Shown in pieces: positions 11,808-26,800 of a stretch of 64,000 bases of DNA (the first letter of the stretch is position 1; every line of letters begins with the position of its first letter). The notes beneath the pieces are model-generated. The model worked only from the letters and a program-made list of their open reading frames with translations, did no database searches and was not told the DNA's origin. Both the position numbers and the translations under genes were made by a program. Origin of the DNA: Phoenix dactylifera (Eukaryota; Streptophyta; Magnoliopsida; Arecales; Arecaceae); the NCBI RefSeq assembly GCF_009389715.1, contig NW_024067667.1, forward strand, positions 2,192,501-2,256,500, given 5' to 3'.

Positions 11808-14800
11808 CTATTGTAATTTCTTCCTCTTGCTTGGTCCAGGGTTCTCGTCAAGCATGACAATATCATCATCATCATCATCATTGTCTTCAACCTCTTGAGG
11901 ATTTAGTTGATCACCAATGTCAAGGCTTGAACAAGGCTTCATATCATCAATATTGTCTATCATTTCCGACATCTCAGATTGTTTTCTCTTTGTCCCAGAT
12001 CTGGCCGGAGCTATCCCATCCTCATCAGATTTTTCTGCCAGTTGCGCAGCTGATGTACTCTCACCATTGCTTACAAGCCGAGCGTCTTTCTCAGTAGGAG
12101 CTACCCACCCAGACAGGAGCATCCCATCAGGTTCTTTTTCCTCATCAAACTCCTCCCTGCAAATTTCAGCACAAGATATAGATCAACAAAAAATGGAATA
12201 TCTAGAGTCCATAGAACCTCCATTACCAGAAGGGACTCCAGCTGTGGGAGCAGATAAGAGTGCAGATATGTGGATCTCTTTTTTTTAAAAAAAGAAAAAA
12301 GAAAACATTTAGAAAGCAGATGTGGCAAGAAGTCTCTGGGGAGACTATGAAGTGGGTACACCTCTATAAGTGGGTACACTTCCATATGTGGTATCCTTCT
12401 ACACAAAAATAAAACAATAACTGTATTTGGAAAGGTAAATGGAGCATATACAAATCTGGTAGCCTTGCAATGCTCCCACAGGAGAACTCCAAAAGTTGCT
12501 CCTACCAATAGAGGAGAAATTTATCATCATGTATTGCACTAGATAGTTTTACATCAATGAAGATGATCTTCTCATTTGGTCCATGCATCAAATCACCTTT
12601 TTCCTGCAATGATTGCTTTAGTTTTTAGTGCATTGAATGCATAGGTTAAATCACAACTTTTAGAGCTGCTCTTATCTTTCTCTATTCAACATTTATTTAA
12701 AATTTTTTAAAAATTTTGGAGTACCAATACTTGGCCTTGGCGCAATGGCAAGATTACTCCATTTTGGCTTGGGGGTCACCGGTTCGAACACAAAAATAGC
12801 CTCTCTGCATGCTAGGGTAAGCCTGCGGTTTTAGACCCCGCAATAGTGGAAGCCTTAGGCATTAGGACATCCTTTTTGCAGTGCCAACACTTCTGAAATC
12901 TTGAATATCATATAAAACAGCATAACCCTATGAAACTCAAAAACTATGCTTACATCAGCTAGAAGTGTTGGCACTTAGCATGATTTTTGGGAGTGTATGA
13001 TCCAAAAAAATACCTTATTACAACTGGGGGCTATTTGGCTGCTCGCAATTGGTAGCCTGCAGCTGCAATTGGTTGCAACAGAAATGCAAATGCCAAAAAC
13101 AAGTGATCGGGTGCCTGCAATTGCAATTGCAGGCTGCAATTCAACTATTAAAAAAAACTTACAAATTGGAACTACAGCCAAAATTGGTTGCAGTTCCAGT
13201 TACAACTCTTAAGGAATCTAACAATTTTGAGAAAGCCAGTTGAACAGGTTCTATTCCCCTTCTTCACATTGTCATTGTAATTTAAAAAATTATATTATTA
13301 TAAAGAGGTAAAATACAATCATAATATAGTTATAGTATTATGATATTATTATCCTATTATATTATGTCATATTATTATATTCTAATAGTAATATTATGAT
13401 AATAATATTATGTATTATATCATAATACAAAACTATAATACTATGATAATATTGTCATCATATATTATATCATGATTGTATTATAATAATATTTATAATT
13501 ATTGGAATGTTTATATATTATAACATTATTATGTTAAGATATTATTATAGAAAAGTATTATCATTATAACATGACATTACTGCTATGATAGTAGTAGACT
13601 ATATTATATTAAATATTAATAGAATATTATAATAATATTATGATAATGCTATTATTACTAGAGTAACGTAGTATTATTTAATCTTATCATAATACTAATT
13701 GCCTATGGCAAATAATATATAATAACAATTAATTATCATAATGCATGTGATATTCATAGAATCAAGTTAGTTTATATTCATAGAATTACTATAGTAATTA
13801 TCCGTATACTAATCAAATAATAATTTAATAGAAATATTATTTTTCTATAATATTATAAAAATAACATGATAAATATTACATTATAATTAAAAAAAGGATC
13901 AGTCTGTGTTTCTCAGCGAACCTTACCAGCTCAGCTACACTGTAACCATACCTCTTTCCACATCAAACAACCAATTTTTTGTAAATGCATTCCCAATTTT
14001 CAATTACAGACAACTAAACAAGACCCCTTTCCTACAATTGCAATTCTAATTGCAAGCAATTGAAGTGCAGCCTACTTTTGAATTGCATGCAACTAAACAG
14101 CCCAATGATGACACTATAATTCTTAAATATTTTACTACTAAGCACTATAATCTAAAGTGTCCGGGCTATTTTAGCAAAAGCATCAAACTTATTTCTTCCT
14201 TTTCTTTAGTGCTATTATGGCAACTGTTGCACACTTAAAGCGAACTTCTACCGCAAGCATGCAAGGCTTCCATTATACCTCATAATAGCGTAATGGAATA
14301 AAATCAGAACAATTTCCAATTTCTAATAATTAATAAACCCAAACTATAAAAAAAAATATCCAGAATTTCTTGTTCATAAGAGTCTTTACATCTACTGTTC
14401 TTCAATCACTAATTAAAATAAACTTTAGTAGCAATACCAGTTCTATGCTACATCGGTAAGGTTGATTCTCACTTCTAATGATATGCCCACAGTGGTACCC
14501 CATTAACAACTAATTTCCTGAATCTGTAAGGAAAGAAGAGACTAGATAATGAGCTCAACAACCCAGTAAGTAATGAGTACCTTAACTAGATAATTCAAGT
14601 AATAATGTAAATGAGTATTTTCAAAAATAATAATATATCCAAAATATCCAATACTATTCAAATGTTCATAATCATATTCATATGGTAATTCATATAATAA
14701 ATATTCTTTACCAAAAATAAGCATATAAGTATAAAGAGAAAGAAGGAGGGGCGTACGCCCCTCCTAGCTAGCCAAATGATGGGATAAGGATGAGTTCCTA

Positions 14801-17800
14801 AAAAATAGGAACTCATCTTTATCCATTAGTAGTTCTAAAGGAGGAGGGATTTCGGCCCCTCCTCTCATGCTTTTCCTTGGCATTCACGGCAGCAAGAACT
14901 CCCTCCCATTCCTCCTTTCAGCCGCAAGAACAAGGGAAGAAAACAAAGGGTGGCGTGGCCTCCTTCCTCCTCTTCTTTTGGTTCTAGCGCAAGGAAAAGA
15001 AAAGGCTGCGAAGAGCCTTGTTTTCTTCTTCCTAGATCCCTCCTTCTTCCTTCTCTCAAGGCAATCAAAAGTTAATTCAAAGAAGAGGATATCGACCATC
15101 AAAAGCCATCTCTGCAAGGGAGCTAGCACCCCGGGGAGATCCAAAAGCTTCGATCGGTTCATTACCTTATGTGGATACCCGTAGAGGCCGGACGAGTATG
15201 CGGCTTCCATCGAACCTTCAACAAATCCACATAAATCAGATTTGCAGAGACCATCTACCCGCACAAGGTGAAGATCTGATCTTCTTAATCATCTAAAATG
15301 GTTTAAAATAATTTAATCCTAATCCATCTACAAATCGTTTTTAAAATACGTTCATACAATGAACGGGATCCGCGCATGCCCTTCCGCTGCAGATCTGAAA
15401 ATTTTTGAAATTTTTCTGCGGCATGTGACAGATCCTAACAGTTTCATTTAAAACACAAATCCAAAAATATCCGTTCGTGCTACAGTATTCATATTCATAT
15501 TTATATTCATAAGTCCGATTTGAAATTATCATGTTCAACTCAACAGCCTTAACTATAACCACACTTATTCTCTATGGCCAAGACAGAGAACCACACTAAT
15601 ACTTTGCGGAGTGGGCCGGAATACCTACTTATATCCTGCGGCATGGGCCAGAATAACATATTTATACCCTATGGGAGGCAAGAATAATGAACTCGATAAT
15701 AATCAAAGTATCAATGCATAACTCCCAACTAGCAAAGTTCAGAACATAATCATGCCAAAAATCCAAACCCAATACGTATCAGAGCTCTTTTTACAGAATG
15801 ACATATATAACATAATCCAATCAAAGTATGATATACCATATAAAATCAATATACATAATAATATTCCACAAAATATTACTTCAAAATTACATGTTTATTT
15901 TCAATTCAAAATGCAGTTTCATAAAATTTATAAATCATGTATAAACCGATTTACAATTTATTTGATGCCAAAAATAATATATATTTTAATGAAAAATCTA
16001 GAAAAGGTAGATCATTGCTTACCTCATGAGAACACAGACAGATCCAAATTATTTCTTGAAAAAATCCCTATAAACTTCGACTAAAGGACTATACTGTAGT
16101 ACCCATTTCTGACCTCTTCTTGTCGAAACAATTGCAGCCCTACACGGATTCAAGTCCAGTAATTAAATAATATGGTGGTTGAAATCGAGGCAATGGTGGA
16201 AAAATATGATGAAAATGGTGGAGGAAGGACAAGGCCAACTAGGCGGTAGCATCCGATGCCCTAGGTCGATTCGATCTAGGCAATCCAATTGGTCAAATCA
16301 CAGAACCAGAATCAAGTTTGAGTATAGATAATATAGCAGGGATCAATAATGATAGAGTTCCACGATTCGCAATGAGGGCCGAGCTGGGAGCCGATGTGCT
16401 GTCTGATCACTAGGGCAATTCAGGACCCCCCACACTGAGGTCAACCAAGGTCAAAGGGGAGGGGCCCTCTAGGTTCCACCCAACATCAGGGAGACAGAGA
16501 GCGCAGAGAGAAAAATAGTGGCATACAAGGATGAAAAAAATGGAAGGGGAGGAGGTCAGTGGCTAGGCAATAGTGGTGGTCGAAGGATCACAATCCACAA
16601 TGTCAATGCACGACGGCGAACGGCCGATGATGATGGTTGGTCGGCGAGACAATACAAAAACAAGAGTTGGGCCAAAATAGGGGCCATCAAAGGGGCTCGG
16701 CATCAATTCGGGTTCTAGCCCGCTCGCTGGTGACTAGACTCCAACAACTGGTCATAAGAAGTTGCTTTGCTCATCGAAGGTCAGGCAAGGTCCCCGACTT
16801 CGAATCACGATGAAGGAAACGAAAGAAGGATGAGAATCAGAAAACATAGGAAGCAATGGTCTTGGCTCAATTTCCGACAATTCTTTGCCTCAATCTAGGT
16901 CGGTGTCGATGATTCTAGAAGGAAAAGATGGAGAAAGAGATTCTAAGGGGCAAAGGTGGCTCTTACCTCATCTCCAGCGAGAATCAACCGCGGTCACAAT
17001 GATGGTACCCAACTGCGATGAAAATCGAGGACTAGAGGAAGAGAGAAGTTAGAAGCAAAGGCATGGGGTGCAATTCATCTTAGGGATGAGTTAGGGAATT
17101 AAATAGATGGTGGCCTTGCCAGAGTTGGAGATGGAGTTAGTCTCCATCCCAAATAGAGGTTCTTCCTGATTCCAGTTAGAAGCAAGCCGTTGTGAGCCTC
17201 GCTCCAGCACTAGGTCGGGACAAAGCCAGGCCTCATATGAACTAGACCAGCCAGTCAATTGACCGTGCTGGGCCTTACAAGCAGAGATCTAGAGATTGAT
17301 CAGTCACAGGCTTTGACATTATCTGAGATAGTAGAGTTGTGGGGACTTTGGGAGAGAATGGAGACAACTAATGGACCTAGTTCTTGGTAATGGAAAATGG
17401 ACCAAGCATCAAGACAACCCAAGGTACAAGCCGAGTACGAAAGGGTGCTGACCACGTATATACCCGATACCAGAAGGTAGACTGAACATAAATTAGATGC
17501 TAGGGCGTAGACCAAGTGAAAACCAAATACCGCAAGGTAGGCTAAGTAAGATCAAATGCTAGGATGTTGATCGTAACCGAGTGGCAAGAAGCCTTGTGAT
17601 TGACAATCTTAGACCAAGTATCAACGAGTGCAAAGACTATGAGCGAGATAATGTAAGCTATCAATCAGGACACTTTTTTTTTTTTTTGCGCGGGGGGGGG
17701 GGGGGGGATGATTACCAAGACTAAGAATGTGCGAAGTGAAATGTTGCCCGAAGTTAAAGAGTCGTGGAAGAAACAGCAATTGTCACTTAGTAGTAGTGGT

Positions 17801-20800
17801 GGTGGACAACATGGCATGAACAGGCAAGAATAATCAACAAAGTAGAAGCATGACAATTGTCCAGACAATTAAAGATGCCACACATAAATACAAGATTGCA
17901 ATAGTACAATGGATTTTTTTTTTTTGCAACTCAAACAAATTATTTTAATTTTCACCTTTTACTTTTCAATCAATTTTATGCAAGATTTACCGTACTAATC
18001 AGTACAGGTGCATACCACCATACCGTAACCGAACCGGTACATAGTACGAAGAGCATACTGACGCTCACTATGCCGAATAGGGTACCATACCAGACGTACC
18101 GATACTGCAACAGGATGGTACCGATATGGGTCCAATACCGAGATGGCGAACCTAATTTTGATCTTTCTTTAAGTTTCCTGCAATTAGTTTATCATTGTTG
18201 CCTATTTTTTATTGGCAGCATCCTAGTAATGAAAGTCTTTAAAGGTTCAAAGTAGTAGAATCCACACTCTCAAATCCATATCCCATTCTTCATCCTTTCC
18301 GGTGAGTAACCGATGGCATGTCTATGCATTGATCCGGCTAGCCAATCCATCTTTTTTCCTCATCCTCATTCTCAAGGGAAATAGCCATCAACATAATTTC
18401 TATGATGAAAGTGTTATTGACTAGTCAATTTACTGTAGTATACATATTTTGACATCGTATCCTGTGAAAGTGTTAGGATGTAGAGAATTTAGGGGATGAA
18501 TTGGCAACACAATTGCAAACAACTGGATATTTCACATGGGAGTTACATATGGAGGTAATACAACGTAATAAACTTTGCCTTCTTCAGAATTTGACCAATG
18601 CTAAAGAAAATGGAGGTGAAACCATGACACAGAATGAACCATACCAAAGACCACTTAATATGCAAGCCCCATATGTGTCTGACGAATGGCTCACTCAAAT
18701 AAACAGGTATTTTTGGTTCACGTTGCATGCGGATGATTAGTACCTACATGACAGCATGCATCTGTATGCAAAGCACAACTCTTAGATTATTAGCTTCATG
18801 TTAAACATATGGGTAAGAAAGAATAAGTTGACATGACATGATATAAATACTGACCTGAACAATGTCTGGGAATATATGGTTACCAAAATGACATAGAAAT
18901 ACAATTTCTAAGAAAAACATCCACATTACTAACACCCTATATATATATAGATATATAGATATATATAGATATAGATATAGATATAGATATAGATATAGAT
19001 ACATATTGATAGTCATCAAATTAATGTATATTGCTGTTTTTATTCTTCCTAAGACTATGCTATCGATACAAAATTGGTATTCAAGGTTGAATAACCAAAC
19101 TAGGTTTGAGATGGAACGTTTACAGTTGGAAAATGAAAGCAGATGCAGATGCATTTATGGGACAACAAGGGCAGCAAAATTGGCACCTGCATGGAAATTT
19201 TATGCAGATCATTATGAACTTGGCCTTTCCCATAGCATTTACATGTAGAGACTAGAATGTTTTCGATTTCCCTACTTTTGTCTCCAAGAAAGAATTTTTT
19301 TTATTTGAGATGACTACCTGTTTAGGACATCCCTAATTTAGATATCCTCGTTCCAGACATTCCTTGAGAAATCTGTTACTCGAGATAACTACCACGTAGG
19401 TATTCAAATGCCTGCCTTGCATTAACAAGCCTTCAACCTGTTTCATTAAGCTTGAAGGACACAATTTACTAGCATCCTTGAGATATTAAATGCCCTTAAG
19501 TCATTGATCATAATAATTTATTGGCAACTATCCATTTCATTAGCCTAACTATTTCTAACAAAACTGTCTAAATTGGTCTCCCATTATTTTCTATAAGAGA
19601 AACAAAAGAAAATGGTGGCATGCTCTAGATCATCATTTTTTATCATGTCCTCAAAAGTGTTCACTTAAATGCATTTATCACTTAATTGCATTTAGACAAT
19701 GTCAGCAAACAGTTAGACCCTCATTATTTAGTTAAGCAATTAAAAAAATGACTTTATTATGCCCTTTTCTGAAATAAAAAAGAAAGACTTCATTGAAATA
19801 AAAAAACCTTCAAAACATTGCCATGTCATCTTGTTATTTTCTTCCTTCCCATGTAATTTCTATATATTTGAAATAGCATGTCTATACAGACCCTTATGTA
19901 CCTAAATTTAATCATGTGCCTATTAATCTAAGTTCGACTAAAGCTTGTGCAGACTACACATTACGCATATTAACATAAGGTACCAATGCAGACACCAAAT
20001 GAAACTGACAAATAAGACAAGACCCAAACCTAGTGATAGCCATAAAGCTGTTATAAAAAGGAAAGGAAAGGCCCGGAATAGACACAATCATCAAAGATAG
20101 ACCTGTGTTTGATGTTTATATTGCATGACAATTCCTGCTGCAAATCCTCAACTGTGAGCACAGTCCCACTGGTAACTGGAGCAGGAAGTTCTGCTAAGGC
20201 CTGCAAAAAATAGCCATGAAGGAATATTTTAAAGACCACAATAAAATAGAACCAGCTAAAGAAATCTATAAGAAAGAAATATTTTATAACCTTGTCAAGG
20301 TTCAACGCATAATTGGCAGCAACATCTTCTTCTAGATCATCACCAGCCTCAAAGATGAGGGTTGAGCCATGCATTATCAATGGTAAATTCATGCCCAGTT
20401 TGTTGTTCACTATCTTCTCAACGAAGTCCCGCAACTTTGAGGTTCGAGTATTTATCTCCAGAAGCAGGGGTGTCTGTTTCATATCATGTTATACATAATT
20501 ATATTACAGCATTGAAAAGATATATGCATCCATAGAAACATATGCAAACACGAAGACAAACATACGCATACACATATATGAAGATATAAGAATACCTCAG
20601 AACAGACATAACATGATTTATTAGCCTCAAATGGCTGTACCGGCATTAAGAGCATCTTTCTTGATGGATGTTCAAGACAATATGTCATCCTGACAAATAT
20701 AAAAACTATAATAGTAAGCATAAATTTAGTCAGCAAAAGACAGTTAGAGGTTGCAAGCAATTGGAATAAATAAAGACAGACCCATATTACTCAAGTACAA

Positions 20801-23800
20801 CCAGGTGATGGAGCAGATATGAGAGTGAGGAAAGATGAAACAATTAAAAAATGCAAATGTGGAATAATACAAACTAACTAATCACAACTAGTGTCAAACA
20901 AAACATCTCATGTAACAAGAACTGCGAAGAATTTACTACCAAATGTAAAATGAGCAGAGAAAGGCAGCACAAAGTAGGTTTAGGTACATTAGGACACACC
21001 TGTAGTTCTGAAAATCGCTCTGGAGAACCTTGATTGCTTCAATTACTATCAAACCAGCAATAATAGCATTTGTTGTTGCAACAGCATGAACAATATTGCC
21101 AGCAATACCTTTAGCTTCAAACAGACTGTGCAAAGGAATGCCAAAAGAAGATGCCCTGATATTTGCTGCAGCAGTCACAAATTCTACAGCCAATTGGTCA
21201 TCTTTGTCAAATGTCAGATTCCCAATATCCTGAAAACCAAAATCAAAGAGAATCCAAGGTAAAATAATGGAAAACAAAACTGATTAAAAATTCCTGAGAG
21301 AATGAAGATGGACCTTCTGTCGTTTTTCAATAAATAATCTCAAGGCCTCCAAAAAGATTCTTGAATTCTCAGCAAGACTCCAAATATCCTGAGGATTCTT
21401 CAGACCAAGAGATGACATAGCTGACACAGCTGACTCTTCAGTAACACAATTCTTCTCCAAACTTCCATTTTGCAGGATAAGTTTGTCTGGAAATACATCT
21501 CTGACATAGACAGGCCTAGGTTTGTTTCTATTCTTCCACGTTTCTTCATTAGCTAATGCAACTTCAATGTTATATCCAAAAACATGATCATAAATTTTAC
21601 GACCATACTGTTCAGGATCCTCATCCGCCCTTCGCTCAAACACATTTTCAGTAGGATTCGTTGAATTAGTGCCATCACTGGGGCGCACGTCAAGATCATT
21701 CTCCTGATTTTTATCTCCAAACAACTTTGCAAAAAGCAGGTCCTTTGCCCAAACGATACAGTGAACAAACTGCCAATATAAGATACAGGCTTTAATATAA
21801 CAACGGGAGAACAAAAAAAAAATAAGAACGAGCCAGGCATAAAGTGTGAATCTTCAAAAATCTAGCCACTAGAGTTGAAAATATAAGGCAAGATCACTAT
21901 CTGTTAGTTTTATAATGTCATAAGGCATCAACAACTTGGCTTTGCACTTTCAAATTAAGCACATTTTTAGAGTCCTCTAGGGGAGAAAATGCTGATACAC
22001 ATTGCTCATGACCTTGCTGCAATTTAGAGTATCTTAGTTTATCAACTATTAAAATTCAGATGCTGGACCCTTTGGTCCACATTGTTTGCAAACAGAAGTA
22101 CAAATATTAAAGTACAATAATCAAAAATGTGAATATCCCATTATTTTCTAATGGTACACAATATCATTTATTTTTCTCTCAAAAAATATTATTCTTTTCC
22201 AAATAATAGAAATTATACATCACTTAAATAGGCCCATCACTGCATATCAGCAAACAGAATTGATCTAAATTAGCATGGTGATCATTGACACAAATCCTCA
22301 TGTATACAAGTAACACCGATACACCTTTAGTGTGTCCTACAATCAAAGTATTATTTTACTCTACAATGAGACTGCACAATGTTGTATAGTCTGCATGCAT
22401 GTAACCAGTGTGGTGTCCTGCTTATAGGTTGAGTTTTTAATAACCATATATGATATCTTGAAGCCTTGACTGTAGTACATTCACTTCAACATCACCCCTT
22501 GAATTTCATGATATCATGCCTGCACATAGCTCATGCCCATCACAATAGTTTCAAGGACCTACTCATCCATCAATATACAGTCCTGGCATCACATGGTCTT
22601 ACAGCAATGCCCCAACTAGTTATCGGTTACAATCAAAGAATCAATCTAACATCTCCAAAACTCAGCACACAAGCCATTAGCCAACACAAAACCACATCAA
22701 ATTCTAGTGCACTCAGGGCCTTGTGCATGATAATTGGTAGGGAACAAGATCCTAGTTTGTTCTCTGATTCATCACCAACATTAACCTTTCATTGAAAAGA
22801 ATATTCAGATGCTAAATTGTCGTTGAATTTAGTTGGGACGTGGGAGCATGTGCAGGTACGGGTGCAGGTGTGGATGTGAGGGAAGCAAATATATTAGAAA
22901 CACTAATATTAAGGAAGCACTTGAAGTGGGTGTGCATTTTAGATTCAAGGAAGATTCTAGAGTGGATTATCCTAAGTAAAAGATTCTAACTACTAAGGCT
23001 TTGAATCGAAACCCCAGCCACACTCTCATTTCCAATTGCCCTTATCCCCTCAAAACAAATGGAAGGCCATGTAGATCTTCTCCACCCTCCTGCGGTGATT
23101 AACGAAGTCATTACATCGTCATTGAGGAGTGGCATTTATTTTGCAGACATCTGCATTTCTTTTAAAATGAATTTAAGCCAATTCCAATTTGGAACAGATT
23201 ATTTTAAGCTTAGTTGCTTGCTAAGGTGTACTAAACTTATTACCCCCTTTCTGCCTGATGCAAGGGCTTTGTAGGAATTATAGTTCCTATGTTAGCTATT
23301 TATTCCATTATTTCGACATCATTAATCACTTCTACCATAAACCCCCTACAAACATTAGTTACTTTTAGCAAGGTCTGTAATCTCAATACCAATCCCCATA
23401 CCAGTAACATGCCAGTACAGTATCAGTATGCCTAATAAAAGGGTTAGTTACCAAGAATGTTGGTACCGGAATAATACAGTACCGTCCGGTATGGGGCAGT
23501 ACAAACAAGTACTGCAAACGTTAGCCTTATAATCCTAATTTTATTCACCAATCCTGATCGGTCGCATCAAAAAATCTTTCTTTAGGCCCTCTAGTTGATA
23601 TTTTTGGATTTGATTCCTTGTTTTATATATATGGACCAGTATTTGGAGTCTACATCCTTCCAAGTGGTGAACTACAATCATATACCAATATCAACACATA
23701 GGGGCCCTGATGAACTCTGACATGGCTGACTTGCTTTTATTCTTGATTCATTGAATAATTCCATAGTTTTCTAGGCAAACAATTGCTTTCATGTAACCAA

Positions 23801-26800
23801 CCTGTCTCCCATGAGTTCATTGACAGAAACCAATCTCTTCCAGTTCGCAACATCTATAAACCTATCTTCTTGCTGTTTAAAATAACGACAGTCTTCTTCA
23901 TGACTCTCCGGCAGACCAATGTAATCTACTAGCATTGGACCTTTTTCCTTTTCATTACAGAGTTTTTCTTGCTATTTCTTTTCAACTTCTTCAAGTCCAA
24001 GCAAAACTAGATGAAACATATTTTCCCTGCTCTTTGACCAACTGGTGCATATAATGCAATGCCTCTATCTGGCATAGCCACCATGGGACGGGCCATGGTC
24101 TGCCGTACCGGTCGGTATGGGCCAGTATGGGCCAATACCGAACAGAACCGATACGGTACAGCTACATTTTTCGGTTCCGACCATTTGCAATCCGTACCGG
24201 TCAGTACCGGTACGTACCGGCTCGTACCGGCTTCAATTTTTTTTTTTGACTTTTGGTCCAAACCAGCCGAACCGGTACGGTAGTGGTTCAGTTCGGTATG
24301 GTACCGGTACCGTACCGGTACCGGTGCGAACCGGTACATCGGTGTGGTCGGCACGGCGGACCTTGACGGGCTCATAGCCATCATTCCATTTACATCCCTT
24401 TCACACGGCATTCAGATAGTAGGCCACTCTTGATTCATGCAAATCCTGATATTTTGACATCGGTGACATTTTCGGCCTTCCATCTGGTTTGATCTCCTTT
24501 CATGTGTCTTAAGATCATCATTGTACTTGTTCATCCTAGCTTTAGAATTGCTGTTCAAGCTCTTTTCTCACCTTGGTTCAACGAACATCTCCTTCATGTA
24601 GTGTTCTTTTGCAACTTCAGTCTTAAACCTTGGTGTTACTTCATGGGTTCACTTTGCCCTCAATTATGACCACAAAGTTAGTTGTATTAATATGTAGCCT
24701 CAAATTGTGTTATTGTAAGATACCCACAGCTTCTAAATGATCTACTTAATTGGCAGCGTCTTATCAGATCATGGTCCTAATTCTCCATCGCCTCAGCTGT
24801 AACAAAGTTAAGTTTTGGTCCCATGATGATTCTTAACATAGAAACTTTTCCCCACAATAAATCAAGGTTTGAGAAACTGAGCATACTGCAGTTTGTATCA
24901 CCCGTACCAAACCCTGTACTGTGGTACATACTGGGCCATACAATCAACAAACCATGAGCTGATACAGGAGTGTATCATGGTAGATACTGTACCAGTATAT
25001 GACTATTATGCACTCATACTGATTACTGAAGTATTTCAAAACCATGGGATAAATACAGAGGCCTTAGACTGCTGGACAGATATGTCGAACAAAATAGATC
25101 AACTAACAAGAACAAGAATGAAAAAGAGTGAGGGTGGACGTACAGACTAAAAAATAGGCCCAATTAATAAGCAGAATGAAGGTCACCAGGCTAAGCTTTC
25201 TTAAAAATTACTAATGAGATGCACAACACAAATTTATCAAATTTAGCATTATCAGCAAGCCTGAGAAACTGATGCCCTATCTAAAAGAAACAAAAGCTGA
25301 GAACTCAAGCAACGAGACCGAAATGATAATTGAAATTCTTTCAAGTTTCAATAAAAGCTTCCAGCTAGTAAATGACCATGCTAAACATCCTCCACAAACA
25401 AAAGGCAGCAGTAATCATCTGGTTATGATCTAAAAGTTATACGATGGAAACAATTCCTTATTGGAGTTACATTTTACAAATTGAGAGGCTGACTGTAAAG
25501 CATTTGTAGGTAAGAAAGTGCCTTAAACTAAAATATTTATAGACAAAACATTATATCTAAATCTTTAGAAAGTTGATACAAGATAATAGCCATACAAATT
25601 ATGGCAAAGCATCATCCAATTAAGAAGGGTTTGATGGATCATTTTGGGGCATGAGCAATAGAAGTTAAAAAAAACAGACATTGAGCATACAGATGATAAC
25701 ACAAAATAACTACATAATGTCTCCTAAGACTTGAATGCTGACATTGATCAGAAGTAGGATAAGTGCACTAAGTGCTGAAAATAGACCACACCTAGCCTAT
25801 GGTGTAAATCAATGACAATCTTGGTCATACATTTGAAATAGTTAAGAGTTTTACCTACCATCCACTCATTCCATTTGTTCCATAGCCACCACTGGAACTA
25901 CTATTTTCGCACCAACCATGATCAACATTGTTATACTTTAAATCAAGGTAAACCGAACCGGACCGAGCCACCCGGTTCGGCCCGTAAAGAGCCGACCCGG
26001 TGGGAAACCAAGTCGACTGGCTCATCAAAAATGGTTCTGGCCTCGAAACAGCCAGAACGGGTTCCGAACCGATTAGAACCAGCCGAAAAAAGCCCGAACC
26101 GGACTAAACCGGCTAGTTCTATTAGAACTCGGTGCAAACCAGACGGTCCGTACCGAGTCGACCCGGTTCGGAATAGGGCCCCTCTCCCTTTGCTTTTTTT
26201 TTAAAAAAAGTTGCTTCGTTCAAGCCTAAATAAGGTATGCTTCCTCTTTCCTATCTCATTTTCTATATTTTTATTTGTTGTGGGCCTAAAAAATAGCTCA
26301 AAATTTGCAAAATAAGAAAAAATCATGCCAAATTTTCAATTTGGGCTAGATTTTATTATATGTTGTAGATCTATGGATGATCTACACGATGACATAAAAA
26401 AATTAATTTTCAGATTATATATAATTTTTAAAACTTAAAAATACATTTTTGGATAACAATAATATACATATATAATAAAAATCAAAAAAAATATAAAATC
26501 AAAAGCGCATTTAAAGGCATGCAAGCTACTCTGCAAAAAAAATGGTGTTCATTTATTCAAATTTTTGATGCGATCATGTGCGCAATGGCCTAGACTTAAA
26601 TTTGAAAAAAAAATGAGAAATAAGTAGTCTTTGATGCATGCCTATGAGCCTAGAAAAATATGTAGCATCCATTGTTAAGTTCTACATGGATCTGAGCTGA
26701 AATTAATTTTTTTAAATAGTTATATTTATAAATTATTTTTAAATATAAAAAAATATTTAAAAATATATAATTAATACCAAAAATTATGAAAAATTAGTAG

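Noticed and set aside
12974..13243. Gln/Leu-rich short ORFs
   Set aside because: Products of GCAATTGCA repeats at the end of the MITE-like element.
14867..15264. Overlapping 105-126 codon ORFs
   Set aside because: They sit in a probable LTR fragment and have no recognisable domain; a gene here is not supported.
18801..19154. 117-codon minus-strand ORF with YLYLY runs
   Set aside because: Translation of a TATAGA microsatellite.
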